The notes beneath the pieces are model-generated. The model had not been told where the DNA came from. It searched no databases and worked only from the letters and a program-made list of their open reading frames with translations. This document shows positions 22,816-32,639 of a stretch of 64,000 nucleotides of DNA, one piece after another (position 1 is the first letter of the stretch; each line of letters opens with the position of its first letter). A program made the position numbers and the translations under genes. Source of the stretch: Wyeomyia smithii (taxonomy: Eukaryota > Arthropoda > Insecta > Diptera > Culicidae); assembly GCF_029784165.1 (NCBI RefSeq), contig NC_073696.1, positions 246,631,971 through 246,695,970 on the forward strand, read 5' to 3'.

Positions 22816-25800
22816 CTAGACTGGGGCGTGGATGGATTTCAGGAAAACGTATATAAGGGACATGTAGGATAGGTCACGGCTCGCCAAGACATCACGAACA
22901 GGAACAGCCGGCTGTCTACCCTCGGCCTGCAGGGAAGCTATTAATTTAGACCTGGCGTCACGGTGTACAGGGCATGACCAAACCACATGCTCTATGTCGT
23001 GATAACCTTCACCACAGGCACAGATACCACTTTCCCCGAGCCCAACACGACGGAGGAGCGCGTCAAATCTATAGTGATTGGACATAAGCCGGGACATCAC
23101 GCAAATGAAATCCCGACCTACATCCAACCCCTTGAACCACGGGTTCGTCGATACTTTGGGGATTATGGAATGTAACCACCTTCCCAATTCCCCTCTGGTC
23201 CAAGCATTTTGCCAACTGATGATCGTATTCTGACGTACAAATGCGAAAAATTCATTAAAGGCAATTGGTCTTTCATAAATATCACCGTTTGTTGCGCCCA
23301 CCTTAGCCAAAGAGTCCGGTATCAAGCAGTGAGAAGGGACCCACGCTAAGGTAATCTGAGTAGATTTTTCGGATAAAGCACTCAGATGTTCCCGTATTTT
23401 CCCCAGGAAATACGGAGAGTGCTTAACATCTTTCATCGATCGGAGAGCCTCAATGGAACTGAGACTGTCCGTAAAGATGAAATAATGGTCCGTGGGCATT
23501 TTTTCGATAATCCCTAGGGTGTACTGAATTGCAGCTAATTCTGCGACGTAAACAGAAGCAGGATTATCGAGCTTATGGGAGACGGTTAAATTGTTATTGA
23601 AGATACCGAAGCCAGTGGACCCATCAAGAAGTGATCCGTCAGTGTAGTACATATTGTCGCAGTTGATGTTTCGATATTTATTGGAAAAAATTTTAGGGAT
23701 CTGCTGCACGCGTAAATGATCCGGGATTCCACGAGTTTCTTCTATCATGGATGTATCGAAAAACACAGTAGAATCAGAAGTATTTGATAAGTCGACACGA
23801 TTTGGAATATTCGAAGAAGGGTTAATATTTTGGGACATGTGATTGAAATACAATGTCATAAAACGGGTTTGAGAATTAAGTTCGATTAACCTTTCAAAAT
23901 TTTCAATCACGGGACGGTTCAAGACCTCACATTTGATTAGAATACGAGAAGACAGGCTCCAGAAGCGGTTTTTCAATGGTAGTACTCCAGCTAAGATCTC
24001 CAAACTCATCGTATGGGTCGATTGCATGCAACCCAAGGCGATACGCAAACAACGATATTGTATTCGCTCCAGTTTGATCAAATGTGTGTTTGCTGCGGAG
24101 CGGAAGCAGAAACACCCGTATTCAATAACAGACAATATCGTTGTTTGGTAAAGCCTTATAAGGTCTCCTGGATGGGCTCCCCACCATTGTCCGGTTATTG
24201 TACGAAGAAAATTCACTCTTTGTTGACATTTTTTCATCAGATACCTCACGTGACAACCCCAGGTGCCTTTAGAGTCGAACCAGACACCAAGATATTTGTG
24301 TACCAAAACCTGAGAAATCGTTTTACCCATTAATTGTGTTTGAAGCTGAGCAGGTTCATGCTTCCTAGAAAAAACTACTATCTCAGTCTTCTCCGGAGAG
24401 AATTCGATACCTAGCTGTAAAGCCCAAGCAGACAAATTGTCCAAGGTATCTTGCAATGGTCCTTGCAAATCGGCAGCTTTGGCTCCTGTAACAGAGATTA
24501 CACTGTCGTCTGCAAGTTGTCTTATCGTGCATGAATTTGCCAGACATTCGTCGATGTCATTTACATAAAAGTTGTAAAGAAGGGGGCTTAAACATGAGCC
24601 CTGGGGAAGACCCATGTAGCTAATGCGAAAAGTTGCCAAATCGCCATGCGTAAAATGCATGTGCTTTTCGGACAACAAATTGTGCAAAAAATTGTTCAAA
24701 ATTGGAGAAAATCCTTGTCGGTGAAGTTTACCCGAAAGAATGTCAATAGAAACGGAATCAAAAGCCCCCTTAATGTCCAAGAACGCAGACGCCATTTGTT
24801 CTTTACGAGCATACGCCAGCTGAATATCTGTTGAAAGCAACGCAAGACAATCATTCGTCCCTTTGGCACGGCGGAAGCCAAATTGAGTTTCTGATAGTAG
24901 ACCATTTGATTCGACCCAGTGGTCTAAACGACGGAGTATCATTTTTTCCATCAATTTCCGGATACAGGATAGCATTGCAATCGGCCTATAAGAGTTGTGA
25001 TTAGAAGCTGGTTTCCCTGGTTTTTGGATGGCGATCACCTTCACTTGCCTCCAATCCTGCGGTACAATATTTTGCTCCAGGAACTTATTGAACAAGTTCA
25101 ACAAGCGCCTCTTGGCATTGCCGGGTAGATTCTTCAACAAGTTGAATTTGATTCTATCTAATCCAGGCGCGTTATTGTTACAGGACAGGAGGGCAACTGA
25201 AAGTTCTGCCATCGTAAAAGGTGATTCTATCGCGTCGTGGCCCGGAGACGCATCGCGAACAATATTTTGCTCAGGAACAGAGTCCGGACATACTTTCCTG
25301 GCAAAATCAAATATCCACCTACTTGAAGACTCCTCGCTTTCGTTGACCGTTACGCGATTCCGCATTCTTCGGGCTGTGTTCCAAAGAGTGCTCATCGATG
25401 TCTCCCTCGACGTCTCGTTCACGAACCGACGCCAATATCCACGTTTCTTTGCTTTAGCCAAGCTTTTAAGCTTGGTATCAAGCTCCGAATACCGTAAATA
25501 GTCGCCAGGTATACCTCCCGTCTGGTAGGCCTTAAACGCGTCGGATCTTTGCGTGTAGACATCGGAGCACTCTTGGTCCCACCACGGAGTGGGAGGCCGT
25601 TCTTTGATCGTTACGCCGGGATATTTCTTCGTTTGGGCTTGCAACGCGGCGTCGAGAATCAAGCCCGCGAGGAGGTTGTATTCTTCAAGTGGTGAATGAT
25701 GTTGAATCGACTCGACCGCTTTTGAAATCATTTCCTCGTATAACTTCCAATCGACATTTCGTGTGAGGTCATACGGAATGTCAATTGGTCGCATGCGAGC

Positions 25801-26508
25801 TGACCCGTTAGTAATTGAAATAAGAATAGGCAGATGGTCGCTACCGTGAGGATCGAGGATTACCTTCCATGTGCAATCCAACCGTAGTGACGTCGAACAT
25901 AAGGATAGATCCAAAGCGCTTGGGCGCGCTGGAGGTTTCGGGATACGTGTCATTTCACCGTTGTTTAAAATAGTCATGTCGAAGTCATCGCAAAGGTTAT
26001 AGATTAAAGAGGAGCGGTTATCATTGTATGGGGAACCCCAAGCCACGCCATGAGAGTTGAAGTCTCCCAAAATCAAACGTGGCGAGGGAAGAAGTTCTAT
26101 TAAATCAAAGAGCAGCCGTTGCCCAACCTGTGCTCTGGGGGGAATATATATTGAGGCAATACAAAGCTCTTTACCTTGTATTGTCATTTGACATGCGACA
26201 ACTTCGATGCCTGGAATCGAGGGGAGGTTAATACGATAGAAAGAATAGCACTTTTTAATCCCTAAAAGTACTCCTCCATATGGGGTGTCTCGATCAAGGC
26301 GAATAATATTAAAATCATGGAAGTTGAGATCAATATTTGAAGTAAGCCAAGTTTCACAAAGGGAGAATGCATCGCATTTGTTTTTATTTATCAAAACTTT
26401 AAACGAATCAATTTTTGGTAAAATACTTCTACAATTCCACTGTAAGACAGAGATAGAATCCTTCATATACGCAGTTGAATTAGGCATCGAAGGATACAAT
26501 CGCTGCAA
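22816..26508 (-). CDS. Retrotransposon ORF2: endonuclease, reverse transcriptase, RNase H
   Basis: Up to 1,230 residues, cytoplasmic/nuclear enzyme of target-primed reverse transcription. APE-type endonuclease first: LQWNCRS near residue 24, CETWL near 53, GDFNSHGVAWG near 150 and SDHLPI near 222. The RT follows with SYRPIAMLSC, FLDIKGAFDSV (~580), LPQGSCLSPLLYNFYVND (~640) and the catalytic pair in RQLADDSVI (~668; Leu where Tyr/Phe is usual). RNase H has YYTDGS (~954), AELAAIQY, FTDSLSS and DSLAKVGA; the usual G-N-E stretch between SH..IP and D is missing. A Cys/His cluster, CACGEGYHDIEHVVWSC, is near the C-terminus. The frame extends to an ATG at 26508, but the ATG near 26487 (MPNST) overlaps the ORF1 stop as ATGCCTAA, favouring termination-reinitiation. 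Intact. Confidence 0.93.
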   Translation of the reverse strand: MQRLYPSMPNSTAYMKDSISVLQWNCRSILPKIDSFKVLINKNKCDAFSLCETWLTSNIDLNFHDFNIIRLDRDTPYGGVLLGIKKCYSFYRINLPSIPGIEVVACQMTIQGKELCIASIYIPPRAQVGQRLLFDLIELLPSPRLILGDFNSHGVAWGSPYNDNRSSLIYNLCDDFDMTILNNGEMTRIPKPPARPSALDLSLCSTSLRLDCTWKVILDPHGSDHLPILISITNGSARMRPIDIPYDLTRNVDWKLYEEMISKAVESIQHHSPLEEYNLLAGLILDAALQAQTKKYPGVTIKERPPTPWWDQECSDVYTQRSDAFKAYQTGGIPGDYLRYSELDTKLKSLAKAKKRGYWRRFVNETSRETSMSTLWNTARRMRNRVTVNESEESSSRWIFDFARKVCPDSVPEQNIVRDASPGHDAIESPFTMAELSVALLSCNNNAPGLDRIKFNLLKNLPGNAKRRLLNLFNKFLEQNIVPQDWRQVKVIAIQKPGKPASNHNSYRPIAMLSCIRKLMEKMILRRLDHWVESNGLLSETQFGFRRAKGTNDCLALLSTDIQLAYARKEQMASAFLDIKGAFDSVSIDILSGKLHRQGFSPILNNFLHNLLSEKHMHFTHGDLATFRISYMGLPQGSCLSPLLYNFYVNDIDECLANSCTIRQLADDSVISVTGAKAADLQGPLQDTLDNLSAWALQLGIEFSPEKTEIVVFSRKHEPAQLQTQLMGKTISQVLVHKYLGVWFDSKGTWGCHVRYLMKKCQQRVNFLRTITGQWWGAHPGDLIRLYQTTILSVIEYGCFCFRSAANTHLIKLERIQYRCLRIALGCMQSTHTMSLEILAGVLPLKNRFWSLSSRILIKCEVLNRPVIENFERLIELNSQTRFMTLYFNHMSQNINPSSNIPNRVDLSNTSDSTVFFDTSMIEETRGIPDHLRVQQIPKIFSNKYRNINCDNMYYTDGSLLDGSTGFGIFNNNLTVSHKLDNPASVYVAELAAIQYTLGIIEKMPTDHYFIFTDSLSSIEALRSMKDVKHSPYFLGKIREHLSALSEKSTQITLAWVPSHCLIPDSLAKVGATNGDIYERPIAFNEFFAFVRQNTIISWQNAWTRGELGRWLHSIIPKVSTNPWFKGLDVGRDFICVMSRLMSNHYRFDALLRRVGLGESGICACGEGYHDIEHVVWSCPVHRDARSKLIASLQAEGRQPAVPVRDVLASRDLSYMSLIYVFLKSIHAPV

Positions 26509-27850
26509 GGAGAGGCCATTGGGCAGTCAACTGCTTCAAAAATGATCTAACTGTTGGGAGGAATGCTGTAAGAAAAATTTTAATTGGATCGGGTACATTG
26601 AAAGTTTCAAAAATCCAGTCCACAATGTCAGAAAATTTCACTAATCCAGAGTTTGTTTCATCAACTGGGAGTGTAAAAGGAGCAACTGGGGTTTTAGATG
26701 TTCCTGGCAGTGCTGGGAACTCCTTCTGGGACTTTAAATTTGCCAGCCCAGGAGGAGTTTGCTTCGGTTTTTCCGCAGCACTGTTTGGTTTGTTTGTAAC
26801 TTTCATTTCACTTTGAGAAATCTTAGGACCTTTTCTGGGAAGTTTAGGAGAGGAAATATTTTTCCTCTTTCTAGACTCCCCAGGATTGGCGTAAGATGCT
26901 CCCGCTGGTGAATCGTCAGAATCGGTTTCCTCAGAGGGCAACAGATCGAAGGGGTTCGAAGTAACGGGAGAAGTGGTAACGGTCTTCTTCAGCATGTCAG
27001 CGTAGGAACGCTTTGAACGCTCTTTGAGAGACCGTTTTATTTTATCCCTGCGCTGCATGTACACCGCACATGTCGAGAGCTCATGCAGATTTTCTCCGCA
27101 GTGAATACACTTTTCAGCGTTAACACTGCAAGAATCTTCCGCATGAGACTCCCCACACTTGCCACAACGTGCCTTATTGCAGCAGTAGGCGGCTGTATGG
27201 CCTAACTGCTTGCAATTCAGGCAGTTCATGACGCGGGGCACGTAGAGCCTCACAGGGAGACGAACCCGGTGGATCGAGACGTGGCTTGGTAGTGCAGACC
27301 CGGCGAACGTAACTCGAAACGAGTCTGACGGAGTGTATACTGTTTTGCCACCGATGATCGATGCTGACCGCAATTGCTTGCAGTCGAGCACCTTTACTTC
27401 GGGACACGTTTTGTTCTTAAAGCACCCTTTGGCACTTTGCAGTATACACTCGACGGACAGACTCGAATCGGTTATGACACCGTCGATCTCCACGTCTCGT
27501 GCGGGTATGTAAACGCGATACTCGCGTGTGAAGAGCTCAGAGCAAGCTATATCGTTGGCCTCTTTCAGGTTACCGACCACGACACGGAGCTTGTTAGGCC
27601 GGACCTTGGAAATTTCGGTCACGCCCTTGTACTCCTTCGTCAGGTCTTTAGAAATCTGCAAGAGGTTCAACTGTTTCGATTTCGGTCCCGCCTTTGGCCG
27701 AAAATAGACAGTATAGCTGCCCTGGGCTCCGTCTGGGTAAAGCCTGGGGCGAGGGGGGACTGAAGAATGAACAGGGGAGGGGGTAACAGAAGGGTCAGGG
27801 TCAGAGGGGTTCGGGGATGGTGGCGCGGGAGGCGAGGGATCTACATCCAT
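26480..27850 (-). CDS. Retrotransposon ORF1: Gag-like RNA-binding protein with zinc knuckles
   Basis: 456 residues. A Pro/Ser/Asp-rich N-terminus (residues 1-40) is followed by a conserved central region and three Cys/His knuckles: CLNCKQLGHTAAYC, CGKCGESHAEDSC and CIHCGENLHELSTC, at about residues 210-265. The second has only three residues between the second Cys and His. A basic stretch (KIKRSLKERSKRSYADMLKK) and a Ser/Pro/Lys-rich tail follow. Proteins of this kind coat the element RNA in I- and jockey-type elements. The stop codon overlaps the likely ORF2 start. Start at 27850 chosen because it is the first ATG after the 5' UTR and precedes the whole conserved region. Confidence 0.9.
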   Translation of the reverse strand: MDVDPSPPAPPSPNPSDPDPSVTPSPVHSSVPPRPRLYPDGAQGSYTVYFRPKAGPKSKQLNLLQISKDLTKEYKGVTEISKVRPNKLRVVVGNLKEANDIACSELFTREYRVYIPARDVEIDGVITDSSLSVECILQSAKGCFKNKTCPEVKVLDCKQLRSASIIGGKTVYTPSDSFRVTFAGSALPSHVSIHRVRLPVRLYVPRVMNCLNCKQLGHTAAYCCNKARCGKCGESHAEDSCSVNAEKCIHCGENLHELSTCAVYMQRRDKIKRSLKERSKRSYADMLKKTVTTSPVTSNPFDLLPSEETDSDDSPAGASYANPGESRKRKNISSPKLPRKGPKISQSEMKVTNKPNSAAEKPKQTPPGLANLKSQKEFPALPGTSKTPVAPFTLPVDETNSGLVKFSDIVDWIFETFNVPDPIKIFLTAFLPTVRSFLKQLTAQWPLLAAIVSFDA

Positions 27851-28334
27851 CGCGCTATGTTTAGCGCACTAGCGCTGACAAGAACACGTACCTTTTTATT
27901 TCTCCCTTCCAGTAAGGTTGGTTGTCCGATCGTTCGAAGTAGCAGCCGTTACAGCCAGCAGCACCAATACAGCAGCACCAAACAGCCACCAGCAGCGAGC
28001 CAGGTGTGAGATCACTCCACACAGCGATACGACTCGCTGACACTGATGGCTTCTTCTTTTTCCTCTTTTGTGTCTCGTCCACTGCTGTAGCACAATCCAG
28101 CCAGCAGCCAAATCGGCTTACGCACCAGCTGGCAGTCACGATGCGAAACAGTTGCACAAAGGAACGACCTTGAACCCGGATTTATTTCACTCGACCAGGC
28201 AAACAATGCCAACACTTGTTCACACGTCTTTTGTTTTATACTCTATCGGACCGATCACCAAACACGTCCAGTACTGATGCGTGTTCGGCACAGAATGATG
28301 AACATCGATTTATTTGGGACACCCTATTGTACAT

Positions 28335-31300
28335 TTATTAGTATCCTTTATATTCCTTAGAATTTTAACTTCAACAGAAGAATGATTTTTGTTCACCACT
28401 CAGAATCAATTCAACGATCGCGTGTGTTAAAATTTTATCATGAAATTAGTTTTCGTTGAAACCTTGCTTATTGCAAAGTTGCGAGCAGCTCACAGAATCT
28501 CTGGAAAGCTCTTTAAACCTACAATCTAAGAACTAATGCTCAAAGCAGAACATGGAAAAAGCTGTTCTCCTATTCATAATTTTTTTTATTAAACTTAATA
28601 TTTCAATCAAAACTTCAACGAAAAAAAAAAAAAACAGCTATCGGGTCATATTACTCACGAGTTTAGACTGCCAGACTTTTCGGAACAAAAGTGCAACGTG
28701 AAGTTTCATGGTAGAGCCTGAAGTTTTTCTGCAATATCTAACAAAGTTAGATTTCCATTCTGCTGTCGTTATCGAGATAGATAAACGTAGAAATACCTAA
28801 AAGTCTGATAGCTAGGGCCTCATTATATCATTAAACATCAATGCTCAATTGATGTTAAAGCATTCGAAAACATTCAGAAATTAAATTTCACGCTCCATTG
28901 AAATGAGGTTGTCGTGCAACGAACTTATCAGCATTGGATCAGAAAAGACCAAAAAAAAGAATTGTTATAAAATATGCGACCTAAATTATTTAAGTTTTTG
29001 ACCGCACGGCATAAATTTTACTAATAAATCAATCCTGCATGCCATCCACATATTCTTAAGGCACTTCCACAGACACAGCCTAAAATGGAGAAAAATCAAA
29101 GCTTCAAACGCTAGACCCTAGCGAGAAGTTTGCCGATTTCTCTGCGTGCAGTCTAATTCATTCAATTTATTATCGCATTCATAAACATGCTTTAATTTTC
29201 TCCTTCCGCGCGAAGAATGGAATGAAAATAAAAGCCGACCGTCTGCGGTTCTGCACTGTGAAGACGACAACGTTGGCAACCCTACAAACGAAATGCAGCA
29301 TCAACCTAAAGTGAGACAAAGGGAGGGAAGCTGACTGTAAATTGAATAGGATTATGTTTGGTGGAAATTAGTATTCCACACGAAACTGTCCCTAATTCGC
29401 ACTCCTGTGTACAGTCAGCGAAGCTGTGTACACGCGTGCGTGACGGTTAAACTTGCCAGAGCTACCTACAATGAAAGTTCAAAGTGCACAAGCATCAGTT
29501 TTCTTAAAAGTCAGCTTTCTGATTTTGGGTGAGTTTTTTTTTCAAGAGCTTAAAACCCGTGTGTGTTTAATGCTATGTCTCCCCGTAGAAGTGTCATTTG
29601 TTGACGACTTTCGTTTGGATGTCAAATTCACCTGGTGCAGGGGGTGTTGTAGGCACATGCTTTTCATGACTCAAGAGCTAGTGTACATGAAATATATGAG
29701 TTAGCAGGGGTGCGTGGGTAGTTTTTTAAGTCGTCATAAATAATAACTCTGGCAGGCGTAAAAATGCAGCCATAAATCGTGTTTGTGCTCAGCAATTCGG
29801 AGGCAGGTTTTTATGTCTCTGGGCGAATATGTTGTTTGAATGTTCCTTTTAGATAATACAAAGCTTTCTTTAGCGCAGGTTGCGTTTACGTTCCGGTGGA
29901 AGGATTTCGGGAGGGTTTTTGTTGTACCTTGGCAGAGTAAAGTTATTGTTCAAAATTAATTCATGAGTCGTTATGAATAATCCAGGTTTTTATGCGACAT
30001 GCCGCGTAAACTTGGTTAATGTCAACAACTTTTCCAGCGTGTTGCACGGTTGGTAGAATATAACTCAGAGCAACTCGTTTGTGCTAAGTTCTTAGTTTCC
30101 ATACATAAGCATGTAAAACTTTGATATTTTAAATCAAAATTTACTGCTGAGGTAAATATCCGACAATATTTATAAGAAGGTCTTTAAAATTCTGCATGAC
30201 ACTAGCTGAGCTTCTCTAAGTGTTCTGAAAAAGACCTTTTCTGAACTTCTAAAGTTGTATATATTATACTTTTATGTGACTAAAATTGAAGAGTGCTGAA
30301 TTTTCAACAGGTTTCTGTCGGAAAGGTATCATTCAATAAGAACCGCAACATTCATTTGTGTTTTCTGCAACGATTTATAGGCAAGTCGTTAAAAACCATT
30401 CCGACGAATTGATATTTCTCGTGCAATTTTTACCATTTAACTTTTAACGTTTTATGGCACATTTATTTCCCATTAAAAAATTCGCTTGATCGTTGATTGA
30501 TTCCGCAATTTTCGTTTGATTTGAGTTTCGATTGCGCTGATGAAATTCTGTATTTATAGTGCAACCTTATTATGCATAAATCATAATCGCGAAATTATCT
30601 ATGACAATTATGTACGCATTGAATAAACGGGAGAACGTGATTCGCCACACGTATCAACACACTCATAATTTCCGATTCTTAAACGGTGCGGAATAAACAA
30701 GTGACGTTTCCAGTCCGTTCAACGGTGTTTACCGATCGGATGGGTTATTGAAAACAGGATCGGATAAATCATTTTATCATTTTAACCGGATACTCAATCA
30801 GTTCTTATCCGCTGCCAAGCAATTAGCATCAGGTCGAACTCAGTTACCTGAAGCCACACCGTTCACCGCGAACGTGTGTTGCATGTATCGCAAATCATTT
30901 TCCACCGCTTCGGCAGACGGAATGGAAACTGGAGCGAAGCAGCAGTGGAGCGCGAAAATTGCCCCGGCAGACCCACCGGTACGGAATCGCTAAAGAGTGG
31001 ATAACTGTATAATCGCTTTCTCTGTAATCTAGAACTTGCCTCCTACTCCCTTGCTGGTGGGGTGGGAGAACCGGGCGGACGAGCGACCGACTTTATACAA
31101 TAAGCATGTGTCATCATCATTCACCACACGACGCACGAATATGCCTTCGCCCGCCAGGATGCTTCCCAAGAGGGGCGAAACCGTCTCGAAGCAGCGCGGG
31201 TAATCAGCGTTATTAGCGATATATTATTTTAATGGGATGCAAATTTATGCTTGGATTAACGTCACAGCGCGGAGTCAGCTGGAGCGCAGACTGGAGCGTG

Positions 31301-32430
31301 GGGGCGGATTCTGCAAAGGACCCACACAGACACGACGACGGAGCAATAAACAGGAACAGGACGACAAATCATGAGTGTTTGTTCGTGTGTTCGGGATGTT
31401 GATTATAACTTTGATCTTATTGGTGCTTGCTTGCTACTTGCTCATGATGTGCACCGCGAATCGTTCTGATGGCTTATTCCGAGAAGATATCGAAGACAAC
31501 CACAGGAAAGATTGAGTGCAGATTCGCAACATGTCGTAAAAGCTGGTGTAGATAGAGTTCAATGTTGATGTTCATTTGATTTGATTGATTACTTCAAGTT
31601 GTTTTCAATTATAAAATCGTGTAAGCAATCTATTTTCCATGTTTTAAAACTATTCTAGCAAATATCGTCACTTTGCACACACCTTTCTGAGAAAACATAT
31701 TTCCCAGTTTGGCAAGATTCTGTAGTGCAAATTATTAATTTTCGTTGAACGCAACCACTGAAAAAGAAAAGAAAATTGTTTAAAGCGCCACGAAGCGGTG
31801 TTCGTATTTGAGAGCGTTGTGCTTTTTCACGCAGATTTCTGAATTTATGCGATTTTCTACGCAGAATTTATTGTGTATTTCTAATACACAAATATCGTAT
31901 GCTTTCGATAGCGTGGTTTGAAAATTTGCCAACCCAAGGTCTGTTTCGATTGATAGTTCATAGCATCAATTATTTTTTATATGCGGTCTCGCCTTGTTCA
32001 AAATTGCCGGTCCTAAAATCATTATGAATAGTTTATATATCATAAACAACGTGGCTAGAATTGCCAATAATCTATGGCCGCCTATGGAGTATCAATTTGG
32101 CAACCTATTCAAAATTGAGCAATCTTATAACAAACGATTCGTGCAGAATTTACGATAATGACTCTCAAAATTAGCGTAAGCAGTATAGATACGGCGACTT
32201 GCCGAAAGCTATCGGAAAGAATAAACCGATAAAAACCAAACATCGCGTATATGAACCGACAGCAATCAATTATTTTAATAGGCGCTTTTTCACTGCTCGG
32301 CAGTGGCATTCGCAGGACAGTTTTAAATTGCTCATATTTTATTGCAAGCATTCAAAGCCGCTCAAACGGTAGTTGTTTTTTTATGTCAGTGGGTAATATT
32401 CTAACAACAATTCAATAGTATAATTGATAT
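28335..32430. other. Transposon-poor stretch without recognised gene
   Basis: No coding exon, RNA gene or transposon ORF recognised in about 4.1 kb. 30700-31350 is richer in G+C, with few homopolymers and an ATGCAAATTT octamer-like string near 31237, so it may hold host regulatory sequence. The 83-codon frame at 29453-29704 has a hydrophobic stretch but no family resemblance. A degenerate ACGCAGATTTCTGAATTTAT near 31830 recalls the array at 2453-2671. Confidence 0.4.
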
Positions 32431-32439
32431 AATAAAGCA

Positions 32440-32636
32440 AAGCCTAAGTGCTACATTCCGATTCGAAACTCGACCTTCAGTTTATTATACAGGTCAACTG
32501 TTAAGTGTACAGGACAATAGTGGGGCTAGCGCTACGATCCTACTGATAATAACAGTATCTCCCGAGCCGGGACTCGATCATACGACGACTGACTTATTAG
32601 GTCAGCATCGTACCTCGAGACCAGCTGGGAGGGTGA
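32440..32636 (-). mobile_element. tRNA-derived SINE (Feilai-like, tentative)
   Basis: On the minus strand it starts near 32636 with CCAGCTGGTCTCGAGGTACG (pol III A box), followed by the B box GATCGAGTCCCGG, about 40 bp apart. The body then reads AGGATCGTAGCGCTAGCCCC and TTGTCCTGTACACT, ending near an AATAAACTG tail. A and B boxes at tRNA spacing followed by an unrelated body define a tRNA-derived SINE. It is distinct from the SINE at 45112-45470. Confidence 0.75.
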
Positions 32637-32639
32637 ATT

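Larger units (their letters stand above)
22441..28300 (-). mobile_element. Full-length I-superfamily (Loner-like) non-LTR retrotransposon
   Basis: The element runs on the minus strand from a 5' end at 28300 (CATCATTCTGTGCCG) to a poly(A) tail seen as poly-T at 22441-22452. It is flanked by the target-site duplication AACATCGATTTATT (22427-22440 and 28301-28314). Order: 5' UTR of ~450 bp, Gag-like ORF1, ORF2 with APE endonuclease, reverse transcriptase and RNase H, then a ~375-bp 3' UTR. Both ORFs are uninterrupted and the target duplication is perfect, so the insertion is young. A C-terminal RNase H after the RT places it in the I group; the Loner clade of Aedes is my best guess. Two truncated relatives of its 3' end lie at 12276-12372 and 52957-53088. 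Confidence 0.9.
21540..28326. mobile_element. hAT-like foldback element copy 2, interrupted by a retrotransposon
   Basis: Left terminus TAGTCTGTCCTAAAAAAATC and right terminus GATTTATTTGGGACACCCTA are inverted. Both are flanked by the 8-bp direct repeat TTGTACAT (21532-21539 and 28327-28334). The left arm (about 21540-21945) and right arm (about 22060-22440) are long inverted repeats meeting over a short spacer. The last ~26 bp of the right arm are separated from the rest by the insertion at 22441-28300. An 8-bp duplication and a TAGGGTG-like end agree with the hAT superfamily; no transposase is encoded. Without the insert the element would be about 0.93 kb. Confidence 0.75.

Noticed and set aside
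22987..27763. Several plus-strand frames (for example 25028-25501, 27374-27763)
   Set aside because: They are antisense shadows of the retrotransposon ORF1 and ORF2, which have clear domain motifs on the minus strand.
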